Assembly (NCBI GenBank): GCA_016720465.1
Contig: JADKKO010000001.1
Coordinates: 744,001 to 808,000 of the forward strand
Source of the DNA: Holophagaceae bacterium
GTDB lineage: Bacteria > Acidobacteriota > Holophagae > Holophagales > Holophagaceae
Reading direction: 5' to 3'
DNA length: 64,000 nt
Position 1 is the stretch's first letter, and each line of letters opens with the position of its first letter. Of the stretch, positions 9,585 to 18,780 are shown one piece after another. The position numbers were made by a program, and so were the translations under genes. A model generated the notes under the pieces. That model worked only from the letters and a program-made list of their open reading frames with translations. It did not search any database and was not told the origin of the DNA.

Positions 9585-10721
9585 ATGACGAACGGATCGA
9601 TCTACCAGCACCAGGATGGACTCGCCTGCGTGAGCGGCGTCCAACCGCTGCGCGAACGCCTGAGGGAATTGCACAGGGTCATCCAGGTCCGGCTTCCCTT
9701 CGTGGCCAGGGTCGCCGTGGCCTTGGTGGATGAAGGCACCCACACCCTGAAGACCTATGTGCACAGCAGCGGGGATGACAATCCGCTCTCCAACTACGAG
9801 GCCTCCCTGGAAGAAGCGCCTTCCCTCAGGGAGACGATCCATATGCGGAGCCCGCGGGTGGTGAACGATCTGTCCCTGTTCCAGGATGGGGAACATGTCC
9901 ACACCCGGCGGATCTGGGAGCAGGGGTACCGGGCGAGCTACGCCCTGCCCGTCTTCCAGGAATCCCGGCTGGCCGCCTTCGTGTTCTTCAATTCCCGGGA
10001 GAAGGAATGCTTCACACCGGCGGTGCTGGAGGACCTGGACCTCTTCGGCCACCTCATCGGCCAGATGGTCAACGAGGAGCAGGGCAAATACAAGATTCTC
10101 CTGGCGGCCCTTCGCACGGCCATCCAGATGATCCACCAGCGCGATCCGGAGCTGGGAGGCCATCTGGAGCGGATGGCCCACTTCTCCCGCATCATCGCGC
10201 GGCACCTCAACGGCCTCGGCCGCTACGACTTCAATGACCAATTGGTCGAGCACATCTTCCAGTTCGCACCGCTCCACGATGTGGGCAAGATCGGGATTCC
10301 GGACCGGGTGCTCATGAAGACCGGGAGGCTGGATCAAACGGAGAAGGCGCTGATGCGCACCCACACCTCCCTGGGGCGCCAGTTGGTGGACAACATCGCC
10401 AAAAGCTTCGGCATCGAGTCCATGGAACAGATCAGCCTCCTGAGATCCGTGACCGAGCTGCATCACGAAGCCATGGACGGCAGCGGCTATCCGAAGAGCC
10501 TGCGCGGGGAGGAGATCCCCATCGAGGCCAGGATCATCGCAGTGGCCGACGTGTTCGACGCGCTCACCAGCGAGCGCCCCTACAAGCAGGCATGGAGCAA
10601 CGACGACGCCTTCGCCTACTTGATCAAGGAGGGGGAGACCACCCTGGACCGGGACTGCATCGAAGCCATGATCCTGAACCGCGAGGCCGTGGAACGCATC
10701 CAGACCCTCTTCAGGGACTGA
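9585..10721 (+). CDS. GAF-HD-GYP cyclic di-GMP phosphodiesterase
   Basis: 378 residues with a GAF-like N-terminal sensor domain (about 20-165) and an HD-GYP domain (about 175-378). All metal and signature motifs are present: HLERMAHFSR, the HDVGKIG metal pair, HHEAMDGSGYP, and RIIAVADVFDAL. It is predicted to hydrolyse cyclic di-GMP to pGpG/GMP in the cytoplasm. There is no receiver domain and no membrane helix. A ribosome site GGAG (9574-9577) lies 7 nt before the ATG, and only 24 nt separate it from glgP, so co-transcription is likely. It mirrors the diguanylate cyclase behind the debranching enzyme on the other arm of the locus. Confidence 0.93.
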   Translation: MTNGSIYQHQDGLACVSGVQPLRERLRELHRVIQVRLPFVARVAVALVDEGTHTLKTYVHSSGDDNPLSNYEASLEEAPSLRETIHMRSPRVVNDLSLFQDGEHVHTRRIWEQGYRASYALPVFQESRLAAFVFFNSREKECFTPAVLEDLDLFGHLIGQMVNEEQGKYKILLAALRTAIQMIHQRDPELGGHLERMAHFSRIIARHLNGLGRYDFNDQLVEHIFQFAPLHDVGKIGIPDRVLMKTGRLDQTEKALMRTHTSLGRQLVDNIAKSFGIESMEQISLLRSVTELHHEAMDGSGYPKSLRGEEIPIEARIIAVADVFDALTSERPYKQAWSNDDAFAYLIKEGETTLDRDCIEAMILNREAVERIQTLFRD

Positions 10722-10737
10722 TCCGGATCAGCGCTCA

Positions 10738-11015
10738 CACCCAGTTGCCGTTTGTAGGGTAGAAAAGACTCACCGCCAAGACACCAAGACCGCCAAGGGC
10801 ACTCGTGATGGGCCAGCTTCGCGGATAGAATTCAGGCGGCCCGGCGATGGCCTCACGCACCAGTGTGATCCGCGCCGGGCCGTCTGAATTTGCGGGCTGT
10901 GAGCCCGCAGGCGCTATGCGCCCCCCGCGAAGCGATTTCGAGATCAAATCAAGGGCGGCGGAGTTTTGCTTTCTTGGCGGTGAATTCTTTCTTTTTGAAT
11001 GCAACTCTGTATCAG
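10738..11015 (+). repeat. Dispersed palindromic element, family 1, copy A
   Basis: A non-coding element of about 280 bp fills nearly the whole gap between the convergent HD-GYP and pgi genes. It has imperfect inverted ends of about 40 bp; the best part is TCACCGCCAAGA on the left and TCTTGGCGGTGA on the right. Inside is a 16-bp inverted repeat around CGGCCCGGCG/CGCCGGGCCG with one mismatch. It matches copy B (53161-53447) over almost its full length and copy C (46911-47157, opposite orientation) more loosely. It ends 3 bp from the pgi stop codon. There is no transposase. Exact ends are approximate. Confidence 0.75.
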
Positions 11016-11018
11016 GTG

Positions 11019-12212
11019 TCACCGCGCGCCCAGTTTCTCCATTTCCACGGTGGTGCCATCCGGGCGGGAGCTCAGCCCCAGCAGCGATTCGGTCCACCGC
11101 TTGCCTTCTTCCACCGCGGGCTGATCGAAGGGATCCACCCGGAGCGCGAGGCCCGTGAGGGCCACGATGAGCTGCCAGGCCATGAAGAGGCTGCCGAGAT
11201 TCGATTCATTGGGAGTGCTGTCCAATTGCCACCAGACGATCGGCAGGTTCGCATCCGCCAGGGCGTGCTGGGTGCCCTCGGCCTCCGCTTCCAGGATCTG
11301 GGAAGGCTTCCACCGGCTGAGGCCCGGAAATGGGCACAGGCGCGGGGGAGCCAGGTACTCCTCTTCCGGGGGGCCGCCCATGGTGAGCAGGAAGACTCCC
11401 ACGTCCTTGGGACCCGCGATCCAGCGCTGGAGCTGGGAATGCTGGTCCTGGGGCCCCAGGGCCTGGATGGGGGTGAGGCCCACCCGCGTTCCATCCTTCG
11501 CGATCTTGCCGAGGCTTTCCGCCACCAGTTGCACCCACCAGGCGCCCAGGCCACGGAGGCGGTTGCAGTAGGGCATCAGGACCCAGGTCTTGATGTTCCG
11601 GTGGTATCCCTCCAGGAGCTGGTCCACGGCCATCCAGACCCTCGAACCCCAGGGGCCGTGCCCATCCTGGGTCTCCTGGGCCACGCGCCGGGCCCCCTGC
11701 AGATAACTGAAGATGTCCTTTCCCATCCACGCCAGCGGCAGCGTCCCGGTGGGTGTGAAGGCCGAGTAGCGGCCGCCCACATCGCCTGGCAACTGCAGCA
11801 ACTGCCATCCTTCGGCCCGGGCCATGCGGGCCAAGGGATTGCCGTCATCCTGCGTGAGCACCAGGGGCGCCTGCTTCCACCTTCCCCAATCGGGCTTCGA
11901 GCGGAGATGGGAGATCCAGGTCCAGGTTTCCAGCGTGCGCCCGCTCTTGGAGGCAAAGACCAACTGGTCGGTGTATCGCAATAGTCCGGCCTCCTGCTCC
12001 GGTCCCGCCAATGGAACCCAGTCTTGCCGCTGGCGCGTGTTTCCCAGGGCCTGGACGAGGGTGTTGGAGGGGCCCATTGAACCTCCGATGCCGCACCAGA
12101 GCAGCCTCGCATCCGGATCGAGCACTGGGAAGCGGGGCGGTGGATCCATGAGCCTCAACCATCCGGACATAGGATGGGATTCAAGTTCTGACCAAAGCCG
12201 GGCGTGGTCCAT
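11019..12212 (-). CDS. pgi: Glucose-6-phosphate isomerase, divergent form
   Basis: 397 residues, shorter than the classical 450-550. Conserved family segments are recognisable: the sugar-phosphate-binding GIGGS and SKSGRTLET, the signature DVGGRYSAFTPTGTLPLA, AWWVQLVAESLGK, GPQDQHSQLQ, and VDPFDQPAVEEGK. It interconverts glucose-6-phosphate and fructose-6-phosphate, feeding glucose-1-phosphate-derived carbon into or out of glycolysis. A strong ribosome site (AGGAGG, 12216-12222 complement) precedes the ATG by 4 nt. It starts 13 nt after glgC ends, so the two form an operon. The name rests on motif recognition; the overall sequence is far from the textbook enzyme. Confidence 0.82.
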   Translation of the reverse strand: MDHARLWSELESHPMSGWLRLMDPPPRFPVLDPDARLLWCGIGGSMGPSNTLVQALGNTRQRQDWVPLAGPEQEAGLLRYTDQLVFASKSGRTLETWTWISHLRSKPDWGRWKQAPLVLTQDDGNPLARMARAEGWQLLQLPGDVGGRYSAFTPTGTLPLAWMGKDIFSYLQGARRVAQETQDGHGPWGSRVWMAVDQLLEGYHRNIKTWVLMPYCNRLRGLGAWWVQLVAESLGKIAKDGTRVGLTPIQALGPQDQHSQLQRWIAGPKDVGVFLLTMGGPPEEEYLAPPRLCPFPGLSRWKPSQILEAEAEGTQHALADANLPIVWWQLDSTPNESNLGSLFMAWQLIVALTGLALRVDPFDQPAVEEGKRWTESLLGLSSRPDGTTVEMEKLGAR

Positions 12213-12225
12213 GAAACCTCCTGTT

Positions 12226-13488
12226 TCAGCCCAGGTTCCGCTGCAGGAGCTTGGGCGTGATCAAAGTGATGCCTACCGGGGTGACGTGGAACCGGCGGGC
12301 ATCCTCATCGGGATCCTCGCCCACCACCAGGCCCCTTGGGATCCGGCACCCTCTTGCGAGAATGGCGCGGCGCAGGCGCGAGCCCTCCCCGATGTCCACA
12401 TCGGGGAGGACCACGCTTTCCTCGACCCGGCTGTGGGGATGGATCTGGACCCGGTTGGAGAGAAGGGATCCCAGGATGCGCGCCCCTTCCAGCACGCAGC
12501 CAATGCCCACCACGCTCTCGTGGTTGGTGGCCGAAGTCTCCAGTTCGCTGCGGATGAATTTGGTCGGGGGCAGCTGCTCCATGTGGGTGAGCACGGGCCA
12601 GGCATCGTCGTAGATGTCCATGGGCGGCCGGGGACAGGTGAGGTCCATGTTGGCGTCCCAGAACGAATCCAGCGTGCCCACATCCCTCCAGTAGGGAATG
12701 CCCGGCGAGCTCTGGACGCAGCTCCGCTCGAAGCGGTGCGCCATCACCCGGGCTCCCTTCGCCACCACATACGGGATGAGGTCCCGGCCGAAATCATGGG
12801 ACGACCCCAGCTCCCGGGCATCCCGTTTCAACTGGTCGTAGAGGAATCCGGCATTGAAGAAATAGATCCCCATGCTCGCCAGGGCCCGGTCCGGTTTGCC
12901 TGGTATGCAGGGCGGATCCTCCGGCTTTTCCACAAAGCCCACGATGCGGTCCTGCTCGTCCACCTGGACCACACCGTAATTTTTCGCCTCGGCGCGCGGC
13001 ACCTCGGTGCAGGTGATGGTGAGATCGGCCTCCCGGGCCAGGTGGTCCTGCAGGAACGGCTTGTAGTCCATGAGGTACACGTGGTCCCCCGCCAGCACCA
13101 GGACGTTGCGCGGGCTGTGGGCCATGATGTTCTGGAGGTTCTGGAACACGGCGTCCGCCGTGCCCTGGTACCAGCTCTCGACCCCCGGGCGCTGTTCCGC
13201 GGGATAGGCATGCACGAACTCGTTCAACCGCCCGCTGAGGAAGCTCCAGCCCAGCTGCAGATGCTCCAGGAGCCGGTGCGCGTTGTACTGGGTGAGCACC
13301 ATCACCCGCCGGAATCCGGAATTCACGCAGTTGGACAGCGTGAAATCGATGATCTTGAACTGCCCGCCGAAATCCAGGCCTGGCTTTGAGAACCGCTCTG
13401 TGAGCCCCTCCAGCCGTTTACCCCGCCCGCCTGCCAGGACCACCGTGATGGTCTGCCGCGGCGAGAGGGGCGGGGCCTGGAGGATCAT
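12226..13488 (-). CDS. glgC: Glucose-1-phosphate adenylyltransferase
   Basis: 420 residues. It makes ADP-glucose from ATP and glucose-1-phosphate, the committed step of bacterial glycogen synthesis. The nucleotide-binding signature VVLAGGRGKRL, the lysine/proline ERFSKPGLDFGG loop, the glucose-phosphate segment VEKPEDPP and the C-terminal left-handed beta-helix are visible. I take the ATG at 13488; an upstream GTG at 13500 is in frame but forms part of GTGAGGAAAGCC, which reads as the ribosome site. GlgA (synthase) and GlgB (branching enzyme) are not in the window. The 213-bp gap upstream (13489-13701) must carry its promoter; nothing else was seen there. Confidence 0.94.
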   Translation of the reverse strand: MILQAPPLSPRQTITVVLAGGRGKRLEGLTERFSKPGLDFGGQFKIIDFTLSNCVNSGFRRVMVLTQYNAHRLLEHLQLGWSFLSGRLNEFVHAYPAEQRPGVESWYQGTADAVFQNLQNIMAHSPRNVLVLAGDHVYLMDYKPFLQDHLAREADLTITCTEVPRAEAKNYGVVQVDEQDRIVGFVEKPEDPPCIPGKPDRALASMGIYFFNAGFLYDQLKRDARELGSSHDFGRDLIPYVVAKGARVMAHRFERSCVQSSPGIPYWRDVGTLDSFWDANMDLTCPRPPMDIYDDAWPVLTHMEQLPPTKFIRSELETSATNHESVVGIGCVLEGARILGSLLSNRVQIHPHSRVEESVVLPDVDIGEGSRLRRAILARGCRIPRGLVVGEDPDEDARRFHVTPVGITLITPKLLQRNLG

Positions 13489-13701
13489 GGCTTTCCTCAC
13501 GAAAACGAGACCCCGGAAACAAGGTTCCCGAGGCGGTCGGTTCCAAGAACCCGCTGGCTCATCCCTACGGTCGAGTGCGGCCTGTTGGTCCAGAGAAGTT
13601 AAGTTCCGGCCAGCGCAGGGGGAAGGTCCCCTAGGGCAAATATGCGGAACGGCACATGTTTCCTGGGGCGCCCCGGTCCCCTGGACTGGAATGGTCCTCG
13701 C

Positions 13702-15036
13702 CTAGAGGCGTCCGCTCCGCTTGATCTCCAGATACCGGTTCACGAGGCCCGCCGCCAGGTTCTGGGGCAGCACATCCATACACAAAGCGCCGTGGGCGCG
13801 CAGGCGGTCGAAGGCTTCGCGGCGGGCGCCCAGGTAATCGTGCAGGGCGCCGGCCCGCAAGGCATCCCGGAAATCATGGATGCGATCCTGCAAGGCGGCG
13901 TCCAGGGCGGCTTCCCTCAAGGATACGAAGAGCACCAGATGCCGTTTCCGGAGCAGCGCGAGCGCGGGCTGCAGGTCCTCGCTGTCCTCGTCGCGCAGAT
14001 TGGAGACAACCACCACCAGGGACCGCTTGGTGAGCCGCGTGGCGCAGTCCTTGGCGGCCGCCAGGAAATCCGAGGCGTGGGTCGTGGGTTCCAGGTCATA
14101 GAGGGCATTGAGGAACGCGTTGAGCGTTGGCATGGCCTTGCGGGGGTTCAGCACGCGGGCCGGGCCGCCGAAGGTCTGAAGGCCCACCGCATCGCCCTGG
14201 CGCAGCGCGACGTAGCCCAGCAGCAGCAAGGCGTTCAGGGCATGGTCAAAATGCGAAAGCTGTCCGCTGCTGGATTCTATTTCGGATTCCTTGGACCGCA
14301 TGCGCCGCCCGCAATCCAGCAGGATGACCACCTGCTGGTCCCGCTCCTCCTGATATTCCTTGGAGATGAGCTTGCGCATGCGGCTGGTGGCCTTCCAATC
14401 GATCTGGCGCAGGGCATCGCCGCGGCGGTATTCCCTGAGCTGGTTGAATTCCATGCCCTCGCCGCGCCTGCGCTTGCGAAGGATGCCCAGGGAGGGCAGC
14501 CGCCGGTCCGTAGCCCTGAGCGCCGACCCAGCCACCATGGCGAAATTCGGATAGACCTTCACGGTTTCGCCCTGCCCTGCCTTCCCATTCCGCCGCCAGA
14601 AACCCCAGGGCGAATCCAGCAGCACCTGCACCGGCCCGAAAGCGTGGAGCCCTCGGCCCATAGGCCGGACCCGGTAGTGCACTTCGGCCCAGGCTCCGGG
14701 GCCCAGGTCCACCTCCTGCGGCAGGCCTCTCGTTTCGCAACGTTCGGGGTGGTGGTCATAGATGTTCAGCCGGAGGGCAGCGCCGCTGGCATTGCGGAGG
14801 CGGATGCCCACATCGCTCCAGGCGCCCAGGGGCAACGAGCCCGCCACCCGCCGGGCGGCCGCGGGCGGCTCCAGAAGGAAAGCCCGCAGCGCATCCAGGC
14901 TCAGCACGACGATGAGCATGGTGCCTGCGATGATCCAGATGCTGAGCAGCGCCGGCCGCCAAACCGCGGGCAGGGCCGTGGCCAAAAGAACGGCCATGGC
15001 CCAAACCGCCCGCCGGGTGGGAATCATCAGGATCAC
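13702..15036 (-). CDS. DUF58 / von Willebrand A-like protein of a MoxR system
   Basis: 444 residues. Two hydrophobic helices near the N-terminus (about 10-27 and 30-48) are followed by a beta-rich domain and the DUF58 core with the hallmark REYRRGDALRQIDWKATSR. The C-terminal half looks like a vWA fold (VVILLDCGRRM). Such proteins act with MoxR ATPases, probably on maturation of periplasmic or membrane complexes. The start is a GTG overlapping the moxR stop as GTGA; an ATG three codons later (15027) is possible. It is the last gene of a six-gene overlapping operon. Confidence 0.88.
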   Translation of the reverse strand: MILMIPTRRAVWAMAVLLATALPAVWRPALLSIWIIAGTMLIVVLSLDALRAFLLEPPAAARRVAGSLPLGAWSDVGIRLRNASGAALRLNIYDHHPERCETRGLPQEVDLGPGAWAEVHYRVRPMGRGLHAFGPVQVLLDSPWGFWRRNGKAGQGETVKVYPNFAMVAGSALRATDRRLPSLGILRKRRRGEGMEFNQLREYRRGDALRQIDWKATSRMRKLISKEYQEERDQQVVILLDCGRRMRSKESEIESSSGQLSHFDHALNALLLLGYVALRQGDAVGLQTFGGPARVLNPRKAMPTLNAFLNALYDLEPTTHASDFLAAAKDCATRLTKRSLVVVVSNLRDEDSEDLQPALALLRKRHLVLFVSLREAALDAALQDRIHDFRDALRAGALHDYLGARREAFDRLRAHGALCMDVLPQNLAAGLVNRYLEIKRSGRL

Positions 15037-16004
15037 CGCCTCGGTGCCGCCACTTTTTCGAGGATGCCGTCCAGGATGCCATCCACGGTGTGGCCTTCCA
15101 GCTCCGATTCCGGGGCCAGGGCCAGGCGGTGGCGCAAGGCGGGCTTGGCGATGGCCTTCACGTCGTCGGGGGTGACGAAATCCCGGCCCGCCAGCAGGGC
15201 CGAAGCGCGTCCGGCGCGCACCAGGGCGATGGCGCCCCGGGGCCCGGCGCCCATGGACACGCCCGGCCAGCCACGGGTGGCCCGGGTGATGGCGATGGCG
15301 TAGGCGAGCACCGCATCGTCCACCCGCAGCGTGGAAACGATGGATTGCACTGCGAGGATGTCCTCGGGCGAAGCCAGCGCGCGCACATCCTCCACGCGGA
15401 GGGAATCCCCCACCTGGCCGTCGGTGACGCGGCGGACCAGATCCACTTCGGCGCTTTCGGCGGGATAGCCGATGTAGACCTTCATCAGGAAGCGGTCCAG
15501 CTGGGCCTCGGGCAACGGATAGGTGCCCTCCTGCTCGATGGGATTCTGGGTGGCGAGGGCCATGAAAGGCGCATCCACAGTCAGGCTCTGGCCATCGATG
15601 GTGACCTGCCTTTCCTGCATGACTTCCAGCAGCGCGCTCTGGGTCTTCGCCGGGGCGCGGTTGACCTCGTCCGCCAGCAGCAGGTGCGTGAAGACCGGCC
15701 CTTTGCGCAGGGTGAAGGTGCCGCTGGCCGGGTCGTACATGGAGTGTCCCATCACATCCGAGGGCATGAGATCCGGCGTGAACTGGATGCGGGCGTGCTG
15801 GCCCCGGAAAGTCCGGCAGAGCGCCCTCACCAACAGCGTCTTGCCCAGGCCCGGCACGCCTTCGAGCAGCACATGGCCGCCCGCGAAAAAGGCCGTCAGC
15901 ACTTGGTCCACCACGGCTTCCTGGCCCACGAGGGCTTTGGCGATCTCGCCGCGCATGGCGGCGGCCAGGGCAGTGGCCGATTCTAGGTTCAGGTTCGCGC
16001 TCAT
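15033..16004 (-). CDS. MoxR-family AAA+ ATPase
   Basis: 323 residues. Walker A is GVPGLGKTLL, Walker B is LLLADEVNRAPAKTQSALLE, with the sensor segment MALATQNPIEQEGTYPLPEAQLDRF typical of MoxR. It is predicted to be a cytoplasmic chaperone-like ATPase acting with the DUF58 protein encoded next. It overlaps the preceding gene by 4 bp (ATGA) and the following one by 4 bp (GTGA), which argues for coupled translation. Confidence 0.95.
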   Translation of the reverse strand: MSANLNLESATALAAAMRGEIAKALVGQEAVVDQVLTAFFAGGHVLLEGVPGLGKTLLVRALCRTFRGQHARIQFTPDLMPSDVMGHSMYDPASGTFTLRKGPVFTHLLLADEVNRAPAKTQSALLEVMQERQVTIDGQSLTVDAPFMALATQNPIEQEGTYPLPEAQLDRFLMKVYIGYPAESAEVDLVRRVTDGQVGDSLRVEDVRALASPEDILAVQSIVSTLRVDDAVLAYAIAITRATRGWPGVSMGAGPRGAIALVRAGRASALLAGRDFVTPDDVKAIAKPALRHRLALAPESELEGHTVDGILDGILEKVAAPRR

Positions 16005-17251
16005 AGCAGTTTCCTCAAGTGTTCGAGTGTGCGGATGGCAGCGGTGAATTCCGCCGGGGTCGCGTAATGGTCTTCGAATAGAGCGCGGAGCAATTGCTGG
16101 TCTGGCAGCTGCGAGAAGGCCGCGAGCTGGACCTGGAGCAGAGGCAGGGGCAGCCGCGCCCAGGCCGGATGGGTGCTTTCGATGCGCGCCATGAGCGCCG
16201 CACGCGTCACCTTCACCAGGCGGTCGCCGGCGCCTTCATGCCAGAGGAGCCGGCCGCTGGCGTCGACGTGCTCCAGCAGGCTGCGGCGTGCCGGGTCCGG
16301 CACCGGCATCAGGGGTCCGAACCGCGGCGCGGCCTTCCAGAACAGGACCGCCACGAGCGCCCCCAGGCTGAGCAGCGCCATCCACGCATGTCGGCCCAGC
16401 CAACCCATCAGCCCCTCCGAAGGATCGCCGCGCAGCAGCCAGATATGGCCCGTGGCCGGCCTATCCTTCACCAATTCCCAGAGCAGCTCCGCATGGTCGC
16501 GCTTGACGATGCGGTAGTTGGTGAACCCGTCCAGATCCGTGAAAACGAACACGCGGCCCTTGCCCAGCTCAAAGCGCAGGAAGTGCGCCGCGGCTTGGTC
16601 CTGCTGGATGCCCGCGGCTCGATCGCGGCGGCCGGCAAGGCGGATCCACGGATCGGTGTCCACGAGGAAAGGAGCCTCGCCATCGCGCAATCGGAGTTCC
16701 CCCGAGGCCCTGAAGTCGAGCAAGGGATTTCCGCTGCCGGACCCGGCGGATCCGTCCTCCGCCTCCGGGTCCGCCTTGGAGGGCGCCGGGGGCTTCACGC
16801 CGACGACCCGCACGCCCAGCCGCTCCATCAAGGGATCGCGCAGCGCGAAGGAGGAAACTGCGTTGGGCTGCTCCTCTTTTTCCTGGATCACGCGCTGGCG
16901 GGCAGCGCTGGCGGAGGCTTCATCGGCCTCGAGAATCAGCAGGCCGCCCTGTTCCACGAATGCGCCCAGCCGCCGCGCCTGCTGGGGGCTGAAGCCATGG
17001 CCGCGATCCAGCATCAGCAATGTTCCGGCCGGGTCCAAGTGCTCTGTATCGGCCGGCAGCCCCTCGTGGAAGCTCGCGGCGCGGCCGTTTTTTTCGAGCA
17101 ATAGCTGCGCGGCGAGCATGGGGTTGCGGAGGGCTTCGGGTTCGAACCGGGTATGGATTTTTTCCGTGCGCCAAGTGGTGAAATGGAGCGCAGCCCAGAT
17201 GCCTGCGCCCAGCAGCGCCAGCAGCAGCGCGATGGCAAGGCCGCGCTTCAT
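16001..17251 (-). CDS. DUF4350-like membrane protein
   Basis: 416 residues from the ATG at 17251, which overlaps the upstream stop as ATGA; the frame runs 10 codons further upstream without support. It has an N-terminal membrane helix (about 4-22), a Rossmann-like domain resembling a glutamine-amidotransferase fold (LLMLDRGHGFSPQQARRLGAFVEQGGLLIL), a second helix (about residues 280-300), and a C-terminal helical cytoplasmic tail. DUF4350 proteins commonly sit in MoxR operons between DUF4129 and MoxR genes, as here. No enzymatic residues can be assigned. Confidence 0.75.
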   Translation of the reverse strand: MKRGLAIALLLALLGAGIWAALHFTTWRTEKIHTRFEPEALRNPMLAAQLLLEKNGRAASFHEGLPADTEHLDPAGTLLMLDRGHGFSPQQARRLGAFVEQGGLLILEADEASASAARQRVIQEKEEQPNAVSSFALRDPLMERLGVRVVGVKPPAPSKADPEAEDGSAGSGSGNPLLDFRASGELRLRDGEAPFLVDTDPWIRLAGRRDRAAGIQQDQAAAHFLRFELGKGRVFVFTDLDGFTNYRIVKRDHAELLWELVKDRPATGHIWLLRGDPSEGLMGWLGRHAWMALLSLGALVAVLFWKAAPRFGPLMPVPDPARRSLLEHVDASGRLLWHEGAGDRLVKVTRAALMARIESTHPAWARLPLPLLQVQLAAFSQLPDQQLLRALFEDHYATPAEFTAAIRTLEHLRKLL

Positions 17252-18780
17252 GGTCCGCCCCGCTGGAAATGCTCCCGCCAATCAGCGCAGAGCCGCTGCG
17301 CCAGTCCATCCTCCGGCGGCGTGTGGCGGTAGGCGGTGAGCAGCCAGGCTTTCGTGAGGGCGCCGAAATAGGCCTGGCCGCCCTTGCCGAGCACATCGCC
17401 GGCCGCCCGCAGGCAGTCGCCCTCGGTGGAGCCGATTCCGAGCTCCACCAGGTGGGTATGGACCAGGGCGACGAGAGCGCCCCGGTACAGCAAGGCCAGC
17501 GCTTCGCGCCGCCGTCCCTCCCGCCACAGGCTCCATGAAGCGGCCGGCACATCCTCCGGCAGGTTTTCCGGCCTCATATCCAGGCCGAAGAGCGCGTCAG
17601 GGGGCTGCAATGCTTTTTTCTGCCGGAAAGCCCGCCCGATGGCCGATCGGAAATGCCAGAGAACCCAGGCCACGGCCGCAAACAACAGGGCGATGAAGAT
17701 GCCTTTGAGGAAGGGCGCCAGGCTTTCGCCGAGCCATTTGATCCACCCGAAATCGAATTTCGGCCGTTTTTCTTTGGGGTCGTCTTTCTTGAACAGCCAT
17801 TGGGGGACCTTGATCTCCTTTGCCTCCCCGAATTCCTTGCGCTGCATGATCTCCGCAATCTGCCGCTTGGCCTGGCTCTCCGGCCGCATCCCGGGCGTGG
17901 GCTCGGTCGGTTCCAGGAGGCCCTGGGCCGCCGTGGCTGGCGGCGGTTTCGGCTGGCCGTCGGCGATGAGGGTCCCGGATGCCAGCGTGAAAACCAGCGC
18001 CGCCTGGAGGACCGCGCGGACCCCGGCCTTGGAGATGCGTTGGGCCAGCGCCCGGAATGCCAGCTCGATGTCCCAGCCTTCCAGTTCGGCCCGCCGCACC
18101 AGGTAGAGGCCGAAACCGCCTGCCACATAGAACGGCTCGATGATGCCCGTGCCGGCGAAGGCCGCGACGAAGAGCAGGCGGCCGGGGGCAGGGCCGGAAC
18201 CGCCCTGGTTGAACAGCCAATCGAAGAAATTCCAATCGCTGGAATTCGGCACGAGCATCGCCACTAGGCCCAGAAAGGCCATCTGCAGGATCAGGTCGAA
18301 ATGCAGGCAGGCCAGCATGAGCATCGCCGCCGAGCCGCCCCCATGCCTGGCCATGACGGACCAGCGGCGCCGCCAGGCGGCCCGCTTCAATCCCTCGAGC
18401 TGCCAGAGCGGAAGCGACATGGCGCGGCCAGGCGCGAACCTCCGCCAGGTCAAGCTGGCGATCAGGCCGGTCCGCGGCCCGCCGAAAAAACGTTTCAACG
18501 TTTCCATGGGCCCGGGCACCTGGCCGAAGGTGGCTTGGGACAGCACAAACAGCGGCAGGCGGTCCAGCGCAGGCTTCAACCACCACAGCGCGAGGAAGGC
18601 CCAGCCCGGGTGTTTCCAGAAGAGCGCCAGCAGCAGCGCCGCCAGGGGAGCCAGCGCCAGGAACCACGGAAGGAACACGGCCCGGGCGTGTTTCTTCAGC
18701 AGGAGAAATCCCAGATCCACTGCCTCCAGGGGCGGGCGCGGGCGCACGACGACCTGCAGGTCCTCAACCCGCATGGACAT
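17248..18780 (-). CDS. Multi-helix membrane protein with DUF4129-like C-terminus
   Basis: About 510 residues with several membrane helices in the first 270 residues, a Pro-rich and charged central linker, one more helix (about 365-385), and a cytoplasmic C-terminal domain containing REGRRREALALLYRGALVAL, typical of DUF4129. The start is uncertain: GTG 18783, ATG 18780 and ATG 18774 are clustered, all overlapping the end of the SpoIIM-like gene. It probably forms the membrane platform of the MoxR system. The function is unknown. Confidence 0.75.
   Translation of the reverse strand: MSMRVEDLQVVVRPRPPLEAVDLGFLLLKKHARAVFLPWFLALAPLAALLLALFWKHPGWAFLALWWLKPALDRLPLFVLSQATFGQVPGPMETLKRFFGGPRTGLIASLTWRRFAPGRAMSLPLWQLEGLKRAAWRRRWSVMARHGGGSAAMLMLACLHFDLILQMAFLGLVAMLVPNSSDWNFFDWLFNQGGSGPAPGRLLFVAAFAGTGIIEPFYVAGGFGLYLVRRAELEGWDIELAFRALAQRISKAGVRAVLQAALVFTLASGTLIADGQPKPPPATAAQGLLEPTEPTPGMRPESQAKRQIAEIMQRKEFGEAKEIKVPQWLFKKDDPKEKRPKFDFGWIKWLGESLAPFLKGIFIALLFAAVAWVLWHFRSAIGRAFRQKKALQPPDALFGLDMRPENLPEDVPAASWSLWREGRRREALALLYRGALVALVHTHLVELGIGSTEGDCLRAAGDVLGKGGQAYFGALTKAWLLTAYRHTPPEDGLAQRLCADWREHFQRGGP

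Noticed and set aside
7395..10466. 1023-codon open frame on the minus strand opposite glgP and the HD-GYP gene
   Set aside because: It is antisense to two clearly conserved proteins, rich in His/Pro/Gly/Gln as expected from GC-rich antisense frames, and shows no domain.
10738..11015. Insertion sequence with transposase
   Set aside because: The element is too short for a transposase and has no plausible coding frame; it is at most a non-autonomous element.
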